In this document: positions 32,796-41,133 of the stretch, piece after piece
How positions within the stretch are numbered: the stretch's first letter is position 1
Layout: each line of letters begins with the position of its first letter
Assembly (NCBI RefSeq): GCF_014202995.1
Contig: NZ_JACHIA010000003.1
Span: forward strand, 496,001 to 560,000
Reading direction: 5' to 3'
Length of the DNA: 64,000 nt
Source of the DNA: Longimicrobium terrae
GTDB taxonomy: Bacteria; Gemmatimonadota; Gemmatimonadetes; Longimicrobiales; Longimicrobiaceae
Made by a program: the position numbers and the translations under genes
Notes under the pieces: model-generated
What the model was told of the DNA's origin: nothing
Seen by the model: the letters and a program-made list of their open reading frames with translations, nothing else
Databases searched by the model: none

Positions 32796-33041
32796 TCAGC
32801 CCCCCGCCACGGGAGGAATGAACGCGACCTCGTCGCCGTCGCGCAGTTCCGTGGAGAGCGGCGCGTAGTCCATGTTCACGGCCACCACCAGCGATTCGGG
32901 AAGCCGCGCGAGGGCGTCGCCGCGGGCGCGCAGGCGGCCCACCAGGTCCGCGACACGCGCGCCAGCGGGCAGTTCCAGCGCGAGCTCGTCGGTGCCGGCC
33001 AGGTCGCGGTACGAGGCAAAGAAGAGAGTGCGGACGTTCAT
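32796..33041 (-). CDS. moaD: Molybdopterin synthase sulfur carrier MoaD
   Basis: The 81-residue protein starts MNVRTLFFASYRDLAGTDEL; upstream in-frame Mets lie in Arg/Pro-rich nonsense. The ubiquitin-like fold is shown by LELPAGARVADLVGRLRARG, VAVNMDYAPLSTELRDGDEV and AFIPPVAGG. The C-terminal Gly-Gly is the thiocarboxylate site activated by MoeB. It is the first gene of the moaDEA operon, only 3 nt from moaE. Confidence 0.93.
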   Translation of the reverse strand: MNVRTLFFASYRDLAGTDELALELPAGARVADLVGRLRARGDALARLPESLVVAVNMDYAPLSTELRDGDEVAFIPPVAGG

Positions 33042-33079
33042 GGGCGGCGCCTGAGATGGAGGAATCCCCGCGCCATACA

Positions 33080-33115
33080 CCGCCGCCCCGCCCGGGTTCG
33101 GGGGCGGGGCGGCGG
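33080..33115 (-). terminator. GC-rich hairpin between the DUF gene and moaD
   Basis: CCGCCGCCCCGCCC pairs with a GGGCGGGGCGGCGG arm around a short loop. It lies between the 101-residue gene stop and moaD on the minus strand, so it may terminate that gene or act as a leader element of moaDEA. There is no T-run. Confidence 0.45.
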
Positions 33116-33120
33116 AGTGG

Positions 33121-33426
33121 TCAGCCCGCGCCGGAAACGCCGGGCCCGGGGATGTTCTCGCGAACCTCTTCCGGCAGCGCCAGCGTGGTAAGGAACTGCG
33201 AAACCTCGTGGTGCAGCCGCGAGGTGGAGGCGCGCACCATGGTGCGGCCCTCCTGCTGGCCGGTGCCGATGGACACGTCGCCCGCCTCGGTGGCGAACGT
33301 GATGTGGTGGTCGGACGATTCTTCGGCAAAGCCGGCGTACGGCGTGAGCCGCAGGGTGAACCACTCGCGCGCGCGCCGGATCACCTCGTCCGGCGGCAGG
33401 TCGGTCAGGACTTCCTGGATCAGCAT
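33121..33426 (-). CDS. Small conserved hypothetical protein
   Basis: The 101-residue protein starts MLIQEVLTDLPPDEVIRRAR. It reads like a short alpha/beta protein (EWFTLRLTPYAGFAEESSDH, VSIGTGQQEGRTMVRASTSR, LHHEVSQFLTTLALPEEV), with no signal or TM. The helix-strand-strand-strand-helix order suggests a START- or cyclase-like small fold, but no family is certain. The next gene downstream is moaD, past a GC-rich hairpin, so a link is possible but unproven. Confidence 0.6.
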   Translation of the reverse strand: MLIQEVLTDLPPDEVIRRAREWFTLRLTPYAGFAEESSDHHITFATEAGDVSIGTGQQEGRTMVRASTSRLHHEVSQFLTTLALPEEVRENIPGPGVSGAG

Positions 33427-33608
33427 TCGGGATCTCCGCGATGGGCGTGCGTGCGCCTCGCGGATGGGCAGGATGCGGGCCAGTGGGGTAGGAAGCGAGG
33501 CTGTAGGATCGCCCGCAGTCTCAGAAGTAGTCTTCCTCGCCGGTAACGCGTGTAATGATAGCTACTCTCTCAACAGAGCGCGGGAGCTGAAGTAGTCAAA
33601 CGCCTAGC
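33427..33608. other. Short intergenic region where GC falls
   Basis: No coding feature is seen. Composition shifts from high GC to about 50% near 33540, marking the edge of the small membrane-protein islet. Confidence 0.4.
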
Positions 33609-34238
33609 TTAGAAGCCCGGAGCCAACACAGTCCGCGCATTGCTAAGAACAATCCGATTCGATGTCCGGACAACAGCTCGCTCGACGGCTTTCGACCGCT
33701 TTACATCCGGGCGACGATGATCATCTTCCGAAAGATTAGCAAGTTGCTCACGTATTTCTGGAGCAGTTAGCTCGATTATCTCCCCTACAGCCCAAGCAGC
33801 GATCGGGAAGAATGGAGTGCCAATCGTCAGTGTCTTCGAGATTACACCGAGCTTGGACCGCCTCGGCTGCGCTGCCCGAAGTGCACGGGCCATCAAATCA
33901 GGCGTAAGGCGCACTGGCGTGCGTCCCCTCAGACAACGATCAAGGTCGGAGAGCGCTATTTTCGCCTGCATGGCAGTGTTCACCACGTATGATGCGTGAA
34001 ATACCGTTAGTCCAAGTCCTACAATTACCGCGACTCGGCTTCCACCATGCAGCACCAGCAAAATCTCTAATGCCAACAACACTACAGTGATGATTGTAGA
34101 AAGCAGCACACCAGGAACAAACCGAGCGGAGGACCACAGGATCTTCCGGGCGTATTCTGGGTTATGGGTGCACAGTGTGCTCGGGACGCTCGACAGAGTC
34201 CCGTGTAGTGACCGCATTTTTGTAACTTTCTTACGCAT
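33609..34238 (-). CDS. Membrane protein in low-GC islet (gene 2)
   Basis: The ATG at 34238 (TGATG overlap with the upstream stop) gives 209 residues starting MRKKVTKMRSLHGTLSSVPS. Two TM segments, VLLSTIITVVLLALEILLVL and VAVIVGLGLTVFHASYVVNT, lie at about 45-85. A third weak hydrophobic stretch is GVISKTLTIGTPFFPIAAWA. The rest is charged and soluble (LSDLDRCLRGRTPVRLTPDL). Its base use is far lower in GC than neighbouring genes, a sign of transfer. It is translationally coupled to gene 1. No homology is recognised; a small defence or stress cassette is one possibility. Confidence 0.55.
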   Translation of the reverse strand: MRKKVTKMRSLHGTLSSVPSTLCTHNPEYARKILWSSARFVPGVLLSTIITVVLLALEILLVLHGGSRVAVIVGLGLTVFHASYVVNTAMQAKIALSDLDRCLRGRTPVRLTPDLMARALRAAQPRRSKLGVISKTLTIGTPFFPIAAWAVGEIIELTAPEIREQLANLSEDDHRRPDVKRSKAVERAVVRTSNRIVLSNARTVLAPGF

Positions 34239-34531
34239 CACTCGTCTCCCTCGCTCCAGTCCTTGCGAAACGCCAAATACGCTAGCCGCAGACCGAGTAC
34301 TACACTCAGCAACCCGTGGGCCACAAAAGCCATGGCAGCAGCAACTTGCATTATTGAGACAGCAATTTGATCAAAATCCGAAAAACCATCATTGTTCGTT
34401 GCCCAATCGATCAAGTATCTAAGCCCAACGCCAGTGCCAGCGTAGAAAGCCACCCCAATTAGTAGTTCCACCGATCCGAGAGCTGAGAGTTTCATCTGCT
34501 CGAGTGCACGCTTCCATGGAGATCGCGTCAT
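34238..34531 (-). CDS. Small membrane protein in low-GC islet (gene 1)
   Basis: The 97-residue protein starts MTRSPWKRALEQMKLSALGS. It has two or three hydrophobic parts: ALGSVELLIGVAFYAGTGVG, AVSIMQVAAAMAFVAHGLLS and VVLGLRLAYLAF. It ends in an acidic FRKDWSEGDE. The stop overlaps the next gene's ATG. It is AT-richer than the flanks, like its partner. No family is recognised. The pair lies between the moa operon with its hypothetical gene and rsmA, both high GC. Confidence 0.55.
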   Translation of the reverse strand: MTRSPWKRALEQMKLSALGSVELLIGVAFYAGTGVGLRYLIDWATNNDGFSDFDQIAVSIMQVAAAMAFVAHGLLSVVLGLRLAYLAFRKDWSEGDE

Positions 34532-34545
34532 TCAACAACACCTCG

Positions 34546-34944
34546 TTATTTGGCGAATATTGCGTCCTGCTTACGCCGTAATGGCAATGCGCTCACGATC
34601 TGGCACAATACTAGCCGCTTGCAACTACTGCTTTAGTGCCCAATCTTCATGACGCGATCTAGGTTGTAGCCTCACCGAGAACACAGTACGCTCTAGGAGA
34701 ACACAGTACGCCCTAGAACGCCAAGGAGAGGTCAACTCCGACAATTCAGCCGACCCACTATCCAAAACGCCACCACGTCCTCGAAAACGTGCTTGTTGGA
34801 TTGTCGCCTCGAATCGTTGCTGTATTAGGCTAGCCCGAGAACGTCCGAAGGTCAACATGCATCTTTGAACACATCAATAGGTGACCAGAGATTCCTGCTT
34901 GCTCAAGTTGAAGTTCTAGGACAGTCGTGCCGAGCCACGCAGCC
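34546..34944. other. Low-GC intergenic region, no supported gene
   Basis: A 77-codon frame at 34625-34858 is the only candidate and has no ribosome site. A direct repeat, ACACAGTACG(C)TCTAGGAGA and ACACAGTACGCCCTAGA, lies at 34680-34717. The stretch is AT-richer than the rsmA side and probably carries the islet promoter. Confidence 0.5.
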
Positions 34945-35829
34945 CTAATCTGATCGTCGATCAAGATCCCGCTCAACCCGGTCCGCTGCTTCGCCCTTCA
35001 CCGCGTACCCGCGCGCGTGCAGGGCGCGGGCAAGGTCAATGAACCGCTGCGGCTCGAACTGCTCCGGGCGCGACTGCAGGTCCATCCCCGTCTCCACCGC
35101 CACCTCCTCCACCTGCTCCGCCGACAGCCCGTACCGGTCGCGCAGAATGCGCTGAAACTGCTTGCGCCGCTGCCCGAACGCCGCCCGCGTCAGCGACCGC
35201 AGCGTGCGCTCGTCCGCCTCCGTCAGCGGCGGCGGATCCATGGGCACGATGCGGATGACCGACGACATCACGTCCGGCACCGGACGGAACGCCTCGCGGC
35301 TCACGTTCAGCACGCGTTCCACCGTCGCGATCGACCGGATGCCGACCGCGAGCGCACCGTACGTCTTGCCTCCAGCGGGCGCCAGAATGCGGTCCGCCAC
35401 CTCGCGCTGGATCATCACCACGATCTCGCGCGGGCGCGGGCGCCGCTCCAGCAGCCCGAACAGGATGGGCGTGGTGATGTTGTAGGGGATGTTGCCGATG
35501 ACCTTGAGCCCGCGCGGATCCTGGGACACCCGCTCCAGCGGCACCCGCAGCACGTCCTCGTGAATGATCTCCACGCCGGGCGTGTCCGCGTACTTTTCCT
35601 GCAGCCGCGCGGCCAGGTTGTTGTCCAGCTCCACCAGGATCAGGCGGCGCACGCGGCCGGCCAGGTGCTGCGTCAGCGCCCCCTGCCCCGGCCCGATCTC
35701 CATCACCTCGTCGATCAGGTTGGGCTTGAGCGACTCGACGATGCGCCGCTGGACGTTGCCGTCCACCAGAAAGTTCTGCCCCAGCGACCGCTTGGCGCGG
35801 TGCGGGCCCGACTGCGTGGGATCGCGCAC
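34945..35829 (-). CDS. rsmA: 16S rRNA (adenine(1518/1519)-N6)-dimethyltransferase
   Basis: A GTG at 35829, 7 bp after the upstream stop, is the best start: (M)RDPTQSGPHRAKRSLGQNFL matches the KsgA N-terminus, while the longer frame to 35958 overlaps the phosphatase. The 294-residue enzyme has motif I EVMEIGPGQGALTQHL, ILVELDNNLAARLQEK, motif IV NIPYNITTPIL, and PVPDVMSSVIRIVP. It dimethylates two adenines at the 3' end of 16S rRNA and acts as a late assembly check. It is probably co-transcribed with the phosphatase gene. Confidence 0.94.
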   Translation of the reverse strand: MRDPTQSGPHRAKRSLGQNFLVDGNVQRRIVESLKPNLIDEVMEIGPGQGALTQHLAGRVRRLILVELDNNLAARLQEKYADTPGVEIIHEDVLRVPLERVSQDPRGLKVIGNIPYNITTPILFGLLERRPRPREIVVMIQREVADRILAPAGGKTYGALAVGIRSIATVERVLNVSREAFRPVPDVMSSVIRIVPMDPPPLTEADERTLRSLTRAAFGQRRKQFQRILRDRYGLSAEQVEEVAVETGMDLQSRPEQFEPQRFIDLARALHARGYAVKGEAADRVERDLDRRSD

Positions 35830-35836
35830 GATGCGG

Positions 35837-37396
35837 TTAGAAGCGCACGACGACGGCCGTGCGGTCGTCCGGGGGAACGTTGCTGGCCTCGCCCGCCGCG
35901 ATGAACAGGCGTTCCATGATGGCGCCCGGCTCGTCTGCCCGCATGCGCGAGGCCTCATCCACCAGCACCCGCTCGCCTTCGATCTCCCCCGCGTCCAGCG
36001 CGTCGGAAAGGCCGTCGGTGAAGAGGAAGAGCAGGTCGTGCTTGCCCGTCCATCCCGTGACCGCTTCTCCGTACGTGTCGCGGTCCACGATGCCGAACGG
36101 GGGATCGGTGGCGCCCAGCCGCTCGGCGCTGCCGTCCTCGCCGCGGATGCGAAAGGCGTGGCCGTGCCCGGCGTTGCTGTAGGTGAGCGTCGCCGCGGCG
36201 GGGTCGATGACGCCGTAGAACAGCGTCAGGTACATCTCCGTGTTTTCCAGTTCGTCGATCACCGCGCGGTGCGTGCGATGAAGGACCTCGCTGGGCGCGT
36301 CGCCCTCCGACGCGTGGATCGCCACGGCGCTGATCGTAAGCGCCATGATGAGCGCCGCGCCGAAGCCGTGGCTGCTCACGTCGCCGATGAGCACGCCCAG
36401 GCGGTTGCCGGGCAGGCGGAACAGGTGGTAGAAGTCGCCGCCCACGCTTTCCGCCGGCACGCAGCGCGCCGCGACCTGCGCGTATCCCGCGAACTGCTCC
36501 AGGGGAGGAAGCAGCTTGAGCTGAAGGTCGTGCGCCAACTCCAGCTCGCGCTCCATCCGCTCCTGGCGCACGGATTCGGCGATCAGCCGGTTGTTCTCCA
36601 CCGCGGCGCCGATCTGGCTGGCGATGGCGGAAAGCAGCTTCATGTCGCCCGCGCTGAACCCGTCGTTCCCCGCCTTGCCGATCAGGTTGATGACGCCGAT
36701 GGTGCGCGTTTCCCCCTCCGGCGGCGAGTAGCTGACGGGAACGGAAAGGAACGATCCGCGCTGCCGCGCCCCGGTGGGGCAGTCGGCGCGGGTGTACTCC
36801 TCGCCTGGGCCCAGGATGACGGGCCGGTCTTCGCGGAAAACGGCGGCGGTCACCGAGCACGGGTCGTCCATGGGGATGGGCGCCGTCTGCCCCTCGCCCC
36901 CCTCCACCGCGGCCAGGCGCAGCACGCGGGCGTCCTCGTCGTGCACCCAGAGCGCGGCGCGGCTGGCGCCCAGGATGCTGGACACCTCGGCCAGGATGGT
37001 GCGCGCCGCGTCCTTGAGCGAGATGATGGAGCCCAGGATCTCGCTGATGGAGTACAGCAGCGTGATTTCCTCGTACCGCTCCGCGATCTCGCGGCTGAAC
37101 GAGCGCATCTCCTCGTCGTGGCGCGCGGCGCGGGCGATGCCGGAGCCCAGGAACGCGGCGGCCGCGGCGGCCTGCGCGGGGGTGGCGTCCGCCAGTTCCA
37201 CCGCCAGCGTGGTGCCGGGGACGTCGGCCGTGCACCCGGCCGGGCCGGGAAGGCCGCCGCCGTCGCCCAGCGGCATCCATCCGTCTTCCATGCGGCGCCA
37301 CACGCGCGCGGCTCCGCCGAATGCCCGACCGAAATCGTCGAGCACTTCGCGCGCGGAGGCGGGCAGTCGGGGCGGGCTGGCGGCGGCCGTGGTCAC
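35837..37396 (-). CDS. GAF-PP2C (SpoIIE/RsbU-type) serine phosphatase
   Basis: A GTG start gives 519 residues. A GAF domain covers about 110-280 (LYSISEILGSIISLKDAART, SSILGASRAALWVHDEDARV, GFSAGDMKLLSAIASQIGAA). A coiled linker (RQERMERELELAHDLQLKLL) follows. The PP2C domain starts about 310 with VGGDFYHLFRLPGNRLGVLI, GDVSSHGFGAALIMALTIS, YSNAGHGHAFR, FTDGLSDALDAGEIEGERV and DDRTAVVVRF, giving the metal-binding Asp set. It likely dephosphorylates the STAS antagonist encoded in the same cluster, in response to a ligand or redox cue at the GAF. It ends 7 bp before rsmA. Confidence 0.9.
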   Translation of the reverse strand: MTTAAASPPRLPASAREVLDDFGRAFGGAARVWRRMEDGWMPLGDGGGLPGPAGCTADVPGTTLAVELADATPAQAAAAAAFLGSGIARAARHDEEMRSFSREIAERYEEITLLYSISEILGSIISLKDAARTILAEVSSILGASRAALWVHDEDARVLRLAAVEGGEGQTAPIPMDDPCSVTAAVFREDRPVILGPGEEYTRADCPTGARQRGSFLSVPVSYSPPEGETRTIGVINLIGKAGNDGFSAGDMKLLSAIASQIGAAVENNRLIAESVRQERMERELELAHDLQLKLLPPLEQFAGYAQVAARCVPAESVGGDFYHLFRLPGNRLGVLIGDVSSHGFGAALIMALTISAVAIHASEGDAPSEVLHRTHRAVIDELENTEMYLTLFYGVIDPAAATLTYSNAGHGHAFRIRGEDGSAERLGATDPPFGIVDRDTYGEAVTGWTGKHDLLFLFTDGLSDALDAGEIEGERVLVDEASRMRADEPGAIMERLFIAAGEASNVPPDDRTAVVVRF

Positions 37397-37415
37397 GTGG
37401 GGTTCGGGAGGTCCG

Positions 37416-37880
37416 TCATTCGCCGGAGGCGCGGCGCAGCGGCTCGTGCCGGCGCAGCACCAGGCTGACGCAGTTGCCCGCGTCGTTGTAGCGGACCTCG
37501 TCCATGAGCGTGCGGATGAGGAAGATGCCGCGCCCGCCGCCCAGGTCCAGGTTTTCCGGGAGCGTGGGATCGGGAACGCGGTCGGGGTCGAAGCCCGGCC
37601 CCTGGTCGTGCACCTGCACGGAAACCTCGTCCGGCCCGAGTTCCACCTCGAGCCGCACGCGCTTTTCCGGGTCGCTGCCGTTGCCGTAGATCATGGCGTT
37701 GGCGAGCGCCTCGGCCATGCCGACGCGAAAGTTGAGGTTGAGCCGCGAGCCGTCGAACTGGTACGCGCGCAGGCGGTCGGCCAGGTAGCCGACCGCCGCC
37801 TCAATGACCCGCAGGTCGCTGGGCAGCTCCATGACAAAGGCGCATCCCTCAGGGGGAGGGCCGCCGCGGTTTGGGGCCAT
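37416..37880 (-). CDS. RsbW-like anti-sigma factor kinase (GHKL ATPase)
   Basis: The ATG at 37880 (MAPNRGGPPPEGCAFVMELP) is chosen over 37949 because the upstream part is unlike the family. The 154-residue product has GHKL motifs: N-box FRVGMAEALANAMIYGNGSD, QVHDQGPGFDPDRVPDP (G1), LGGGRGIFLIRTLMDEVRYN (G2 lid). It would bind ATP, phosphorylate the STAS protein on serine, and hold a sigma factor. It lies between the STAS gene and the phosphatase, the usual partner-switch order. Confidence 0.87.
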   Translation of the reverse strand: MAPNRGGPPPEGCAFVMELPSDLRVIEAAVGYLADRLRAYQFDGSRLNLNFRVGMAEALANAMIYGNGSDPEKRVRLEVELGPDEVSVQVHDQGPGFDPDRVPDPTLPENLDLGGGRGIFLIRTLMDEVRYNDAGNCVSLVLRRHEPLRRASGE

Positions 37881-38013
37881 GATCAGCGTACGGAGGCGCC
37901 CGGGGCGCGTGTGTGTGTCCGGCGGTGCATGCTGCTGCTCCTGCTCCATAACGCGGCGAGCCGCCCCGGGAAGGTGTCCCGGTGCGGCTGCCGGGCCGTG
38001 TAGCCTCGGCGGA

Positions 38014-38346
38014 TCAGAAGCCCGTGAGGGCGGCGTCCCGCGTGTCGGCGATGTTGAACAGCGTGTCGAGCTTGGTGAGCTCGAACAGCGTGCGAAGGTC
38101 TTCGTTCAGGTTGGCCAGACGAAGCTCGCCGCCCTGCTCGCGGATCTTCTTGGAAAGGCTCACCAGCACGCCCAGGCCGGACGAATCGATGTAGCCGGTG
38201 TTGGAGAAGTCGATCAGGAACTTGCGCTCGCCGCCTTCCAGCTCGTCGAGCACCTTCTGCTTCAGTTCCTGACGGTTGCCCACGATGAGCTGGCCGTCCA
38301 CGTCTACCACCACCACACCATTCTGCTTGCTCGTGTGGAAGCTCAT
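38014..38346 (-). CDS. STAS-domain anti-anti-sigma factor (RsbV/SpoIIAA-like)
   Basis: The 110-residue STAS protein reads MSFHTSKQNGVVVVDVDGQL, then KFLIDFSNTGYIDSSGLGVL (phospho-acceptor Ser in IDSSG, about residue 57), and ELRLANLNEDLRTLFELTKL. This is the canonical antagonist that frees a sigma factor when unphosphorylated. It heads the operon followed by the kinase and phosphatase. The DSSG Ser is the site of the switch. Length is typical. Confidence 0.92.
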   Translation of the reverse strand: MSFHTSKQNGVVVVDVDGQLIVGNRQELKQKVLDELEGGERKFLIDFSNTGYIDSSGLGVLVSLSKKIREQGGELRLANLNEDLRTLFELTKLDTLFNIADTRDAALTGF

Positions 38347-38701
38347 GACTCCTCAGATGATCCACGGTTTTCGTTGCCCCTTCCCTTGGCGGGGGGCAAT
38401 CCATGTGCCACTTCCGGCGCACTCGGGCGCGCCGCGACGGCCATATTGCGGCCCCGGACCGCTCCGCGCCAGAGGCAGCGCCCGCCCGGCCCCACATCCG
38501 CGTCCGCGGCCATCCCCGTCCAGCCGGCACCATCAAAGTGGATGATGATGAACATCACGCAATGATTCCGCCGCAAACATGGCGCCACGCCATGCCATTC
38601 CGCCCCGAACCGGACGATGCGCCGCCGCATCCCGGACGCACGCGGGGTGGAGGCGAGGGCCGGTGTGACACGCACAGGCTCGGCGTGCGCCAACCGATCC
38701 T

Positions 38702-38890
38702 GAGCGGATGAATCCGCCGCTCGAACATCGCAAAGCCCCGACACCGGCCGCTGGCGCGTCCGGTTCGGGGCTTCAACTGCGTTCGGGGTTCCGCACTGGG
38801 CTGGTGTGTGCTCCCTCTCCCACATCCGTTCGTGGGAGAGGGTCGTCGTGCCCAGCACGCGGGGTGAGGGCCCCCAGCCAGCGGCCGCGC
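38702..38890. repeat. Mosaic intergenic repeat block 3
   Basis: The unit at 38702-38780 is reversed (GAGCGGATGAATCCGCCGCTC to GGGGCTTCAACTGC). It is followed by CCCTCTCCCACATCCGTTCG paired with GTGGGAGAGGG. The region from 38347 to 38702 upstream holds no supported gene. Confidence 0.85.
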
Positions 38891-38910
38891 CACCTTCCGA
38901 GCTGGTACTA

Positions 38911-39010
38911 GGCACTGGGTACTGGGCACTTCAGTTCTCGCACTCACGCACTCACGCACTCACGCACTCACGCACTCACGCACTCACGCACTCCGCACTC
39001 ACGCACTTCC
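38911..39010. repeat. 8-bp tandem repeat CACTCACG with flanking CACTGGGTACTGGGCACT
   Basis: CACTCACG repeats about six times at 38941-38990, followed by a degenerate copy and CACTCACGCACTTCC. The left flank reads GGCACTGGGTACTGGGCACT. It sits right before the pta stop. Similar GTGCGTGAGTG strings recur at about 45880, 58850 and 59430. Confidence 0.85.
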
Positions 39011-39012
39011 AG

Positions 39013-39996
39013 TCACGCCAGTAGCCCCGTAATGCACGCCACGTTCACGATGTCCTCCACCGTGGCGCCGCGCGACAGGTCGTTCACCGGGCGCGACAGC
39101 CCCTGCACGATGGGCCCGACCGCCTCCGCGCCCGCCAGCCGCTGCGTGAGCTTGTAGGCGATGTTCCCCGCATCCAGATCGGGAAAGATCAGCACATTCG
39201 CCTTTCCCGCCACGGGCGAGCCCGGCGCCTTTCGCGATCCGATGGATTCCACCAGCGCCGCGTCCACCTGCAGTTCGCCATCCACCATGATGCCGGGCGC
39301 ACGCTCGCGGAACAGCTCCAGCGCGCGCCGCACCTTGGTGATGGACGGCCCCGACGCGCTTCCCTTGGTGGAATACGACAGGAACGCGACGCGCGGCTCG
39401 TCGCCCACCACGCGGCGGCGCGCGTCCGCGCTGGCGAGCGCGATGTCGGCCAGCTGCTCCGCGGTGGGATCGGGGACCACGGCGCCGTCCGCGTAGCTCA
39501 GCACCTCCGCCGCCTCACCGCCGCGAAAGGGCGGCACCACCATGTAGAAGGTGGACGACACCGTGCGGATTCCCTCCGCCGGGCCCACCGCCCAGATCGC
39601 GGCGCGAAGCACGTCACCCGTGGTGTTCACCGCGCCGGCCACGCACCCGTCCGCCCCGCCGGTGGCGACCAGCAGCGCGCCGAACAGGAGCGGATCGGCG
39701 GCCAGGCGATACGCGTCATCCTCCGTCATCCCCTTGGCGCGGCGGCGCTCCAGCAGGTGCGCGGCCAAGTGGTCGCGGCGCCCGTCCCGCGCCGGGTTGG
39801 CGACCTCCACGCCGTCCGCGCCCAGACGGCGCAGTTCGTCGGCGATCTCCTCCCCCCCCACCACGGTCACGCGCGCCAGCCCGTCGCGGTCCAGGCGGGC
39901 GGCGGCCACCAGCGTGCGCTCGTCCGCGCCTTCCGGGAGAACGATGCGGCGCGGCTGGGCCGCGGCACGGCGGCGAACGTCGTCAAGAAAGCTCAT
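39013..39996 (-). CDS. pta: Phosphate acetyltransferase
   Basis: The 327-residue protein begins [20 protein letters not shown]; its ATG overlaps the coaD stop (ATGA). Family motifs: [60 protein letters not shown] (CoA/phosphate loop), [20 protein letters not shown], and [20 protein letters not shown]. It moves acetyl between CoA and phosphate. It is a short class I Pta without the N-terminal DRTGG domain. AckA is not in the window. Confidence 0.94.
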   Translation of the reverse strand: MSFLDDVRRRAAAQPRRIVLPEGADERTLVAAARLDRDGLARVTVVGGEEIADELRRLGADGVEVANPARDGRRDHLAAHLLERRRAKGMTEDDAYRLAADPLLFGALLVATGGADGCVAGAVNTTGDVLRAAIWAVGPAEGIRTVSSTFYMVVPPFRGGEAAEVLSYADGAVVPDPTAEQLADIALASADARRRVVGDEPRVAFLSYSTKGSASGPSITKVRRALELFRERAPGIMVDGELQVDAALVESIGSRKAPGSPVAGKANVLIFPDLDAGNIAYKLTQRLAGAEAVGPIVQGLSRPVNDLSRGATVEDIVNVACITGLLA

Positions 39997-40487
39997 GCAC
40001 CGAAACGGGCCTGCAGCCGCGCGAGCACCGCGGCCGACACAAAGGGCGAAGCGTCGCCGCCCAGCGAGGCAATCTGCCGGACCAGCGACGACGACAGGTA
40101 GGAATGGTCCAGGTCCGGCGCCAGAAAGACGGTTTCCATTCCGTCCCACAGGCGGCGGTTCATGAGCGCCATCTGGAACTCGTATTCGAAGTCGCTCACG
40201 GCGCGCAGCCCGCGCACGATCATGCTGGCGCCGCGCTCCTGGGCGAAGTTGACGAGCAGCCCCTGGAACGCCACCGCTTCCACCCGCGGCTCGTCCGCAA
40301 AGGTTTCGCGGATCATCTGCACGCGGTCTTCCACGGAGAACATTCCGCTCTTGACCTGCGTGGCGCTGAACGCGACGGCCACGATCACCTGGTCGGCAAA
40401 GCGGAAGCTGCGGCGGATAATGTCTTCGTGCCCCAGGGTGATGGGGTCGAACGATCCCGGGCAGATGGCGATGCGGTGCGGGGTCAT
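39993..40487 (-). CDS. coaD: Phosphopantetheine adenylyltransferase
   Basis: The 164-residue protein starts [20 protein letters not shown], with the nucleotide-binding TxGH motif. [40 protein letters not shown] and [20 protein letters not shown] complete the family set. It transfers AMP to 4'-phosphopantetheine in CoA synthesis. The ATG overlaps the rsmD stop and its stop overlaps pta, a tight rsmD-coaD-pta operon. Confidence 0.96.
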   Translation of the reverse strand: MTPHRIAICPGSFDPITLGHEDIIRRSFRFADQVIVAVAFSATQVKSGMFSVEDRVQMIRETFADEPRVEAVAFQGLLVNFAQERGASMIVRGLRAVSDFEYEFQMALMNRRLWDGMETVFLAPDLDHSYLSSSLVRQIASLGGDASPFVSAAVLARLQARFGA

Positions 40488-41011
40488 TCGGGCGCGGGGA
40501 TGAAGGTGAGCTGGGTGTCGCCGTAGCGGCGGGTGCGCGCGCCGTCCGTGGCAGGAAGCGGGTCGTTGCGGCCGTGCTCCACGCAGAGAAGCGCGGCAAA
40601 GGGCACGGCGATGAACGCGTCCACCAGCGCCGCCGCCCATCCCTGCGCGTACGGCGGATCGGCGAATGCGACGTCGAACGCCTCCCGCTCCAGACCCGCC
40701 ACGTAGCGGATGGCGTCCGCCTTGACGATCTCGCCGCGCTCGCCGGCGCCGAGCACGGTCAGGTTCTCGCGCAGGACGCGCAGGGCGGGCGAGCCGTTCT
40801 CCACGAACACGGCGTGACGCGCGCCGCGGCTGAGCGCCTCCAGCCCCAGCGCGCCGGAGCCGGCGAACAGGTCCAGCACCCGCGCGTCCGGAAGGAAGTC
40901 CGCGACGGCGCTCATCCACGCCTCGCGCACCCGGTCCGTGGTGGGGCGCGTTTCCCGCCCCGGCGGCGCGCTGATGCGCCGCCCGCCCCATTCCCCCGCA
41001 ACGATTCTCAT
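40484..41011 (-). CDS. rsmD: 16S rRNA (guanine(966)-N2)-methyltransferase
   Basis: The 175-residue protein starts [20 protein letters not shown]; upstream in-frame sequence is unlike the family. [40 protein letters not shown] (SAM site) and [14 protein letters not shown] (NPPY-type catalytic motif) are present. It methylates G966 in 16S rRNA before subunit assembly. It is first in a three-gene operon with coaD and pta, and its neighbours on the other side are divergent or separate. Confidence 0.94.
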   Translation of the reverse strand: MRIVAGEWGGRRISAPPGRETRPTTDRVREAWMSAVADFLPDARVLDLFAGSGALGLEALSRGARHAVFVENGSPALRVLRENLTVLGAGERGEIVKADAIRYVAGLEREAFDVAFADPPYAQGWAAALVDAFIAVPFAALLCVEHGRNDPLPATDGARTRRYGDTQLTFIPAPE

Positions 41012-41133
41012 CCACCGTATCCGCTGTCCGGCCTGCACGACGGCGGACAACCTACACGGCCCGCCCGCGCCGCGCATCCATCCTCATCCCTCCCGACCCG
41101 CCGGTGACGCGGATGGATGCGCGTAGCCGTCGT

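Noticed and set aside
34625-34858. A 77-codon ORF in the low-GC islet
   Set aside because: No ribosome site, biased Arg/Ser content and no homology signal. It may be spurious, so it is described only as intergenic.
35564-37468. A 634-codon plus-strand ORF over rsmA and the phosphatase
   Set aside because: Shadow frame of two strongly supported minus-strand genes.
38941-39000. A CRISPR-like array from the CACTCACG repeats
   Set aside because: Repeat units are only 8 bp with no spacers. This is a simple tandem repeat.
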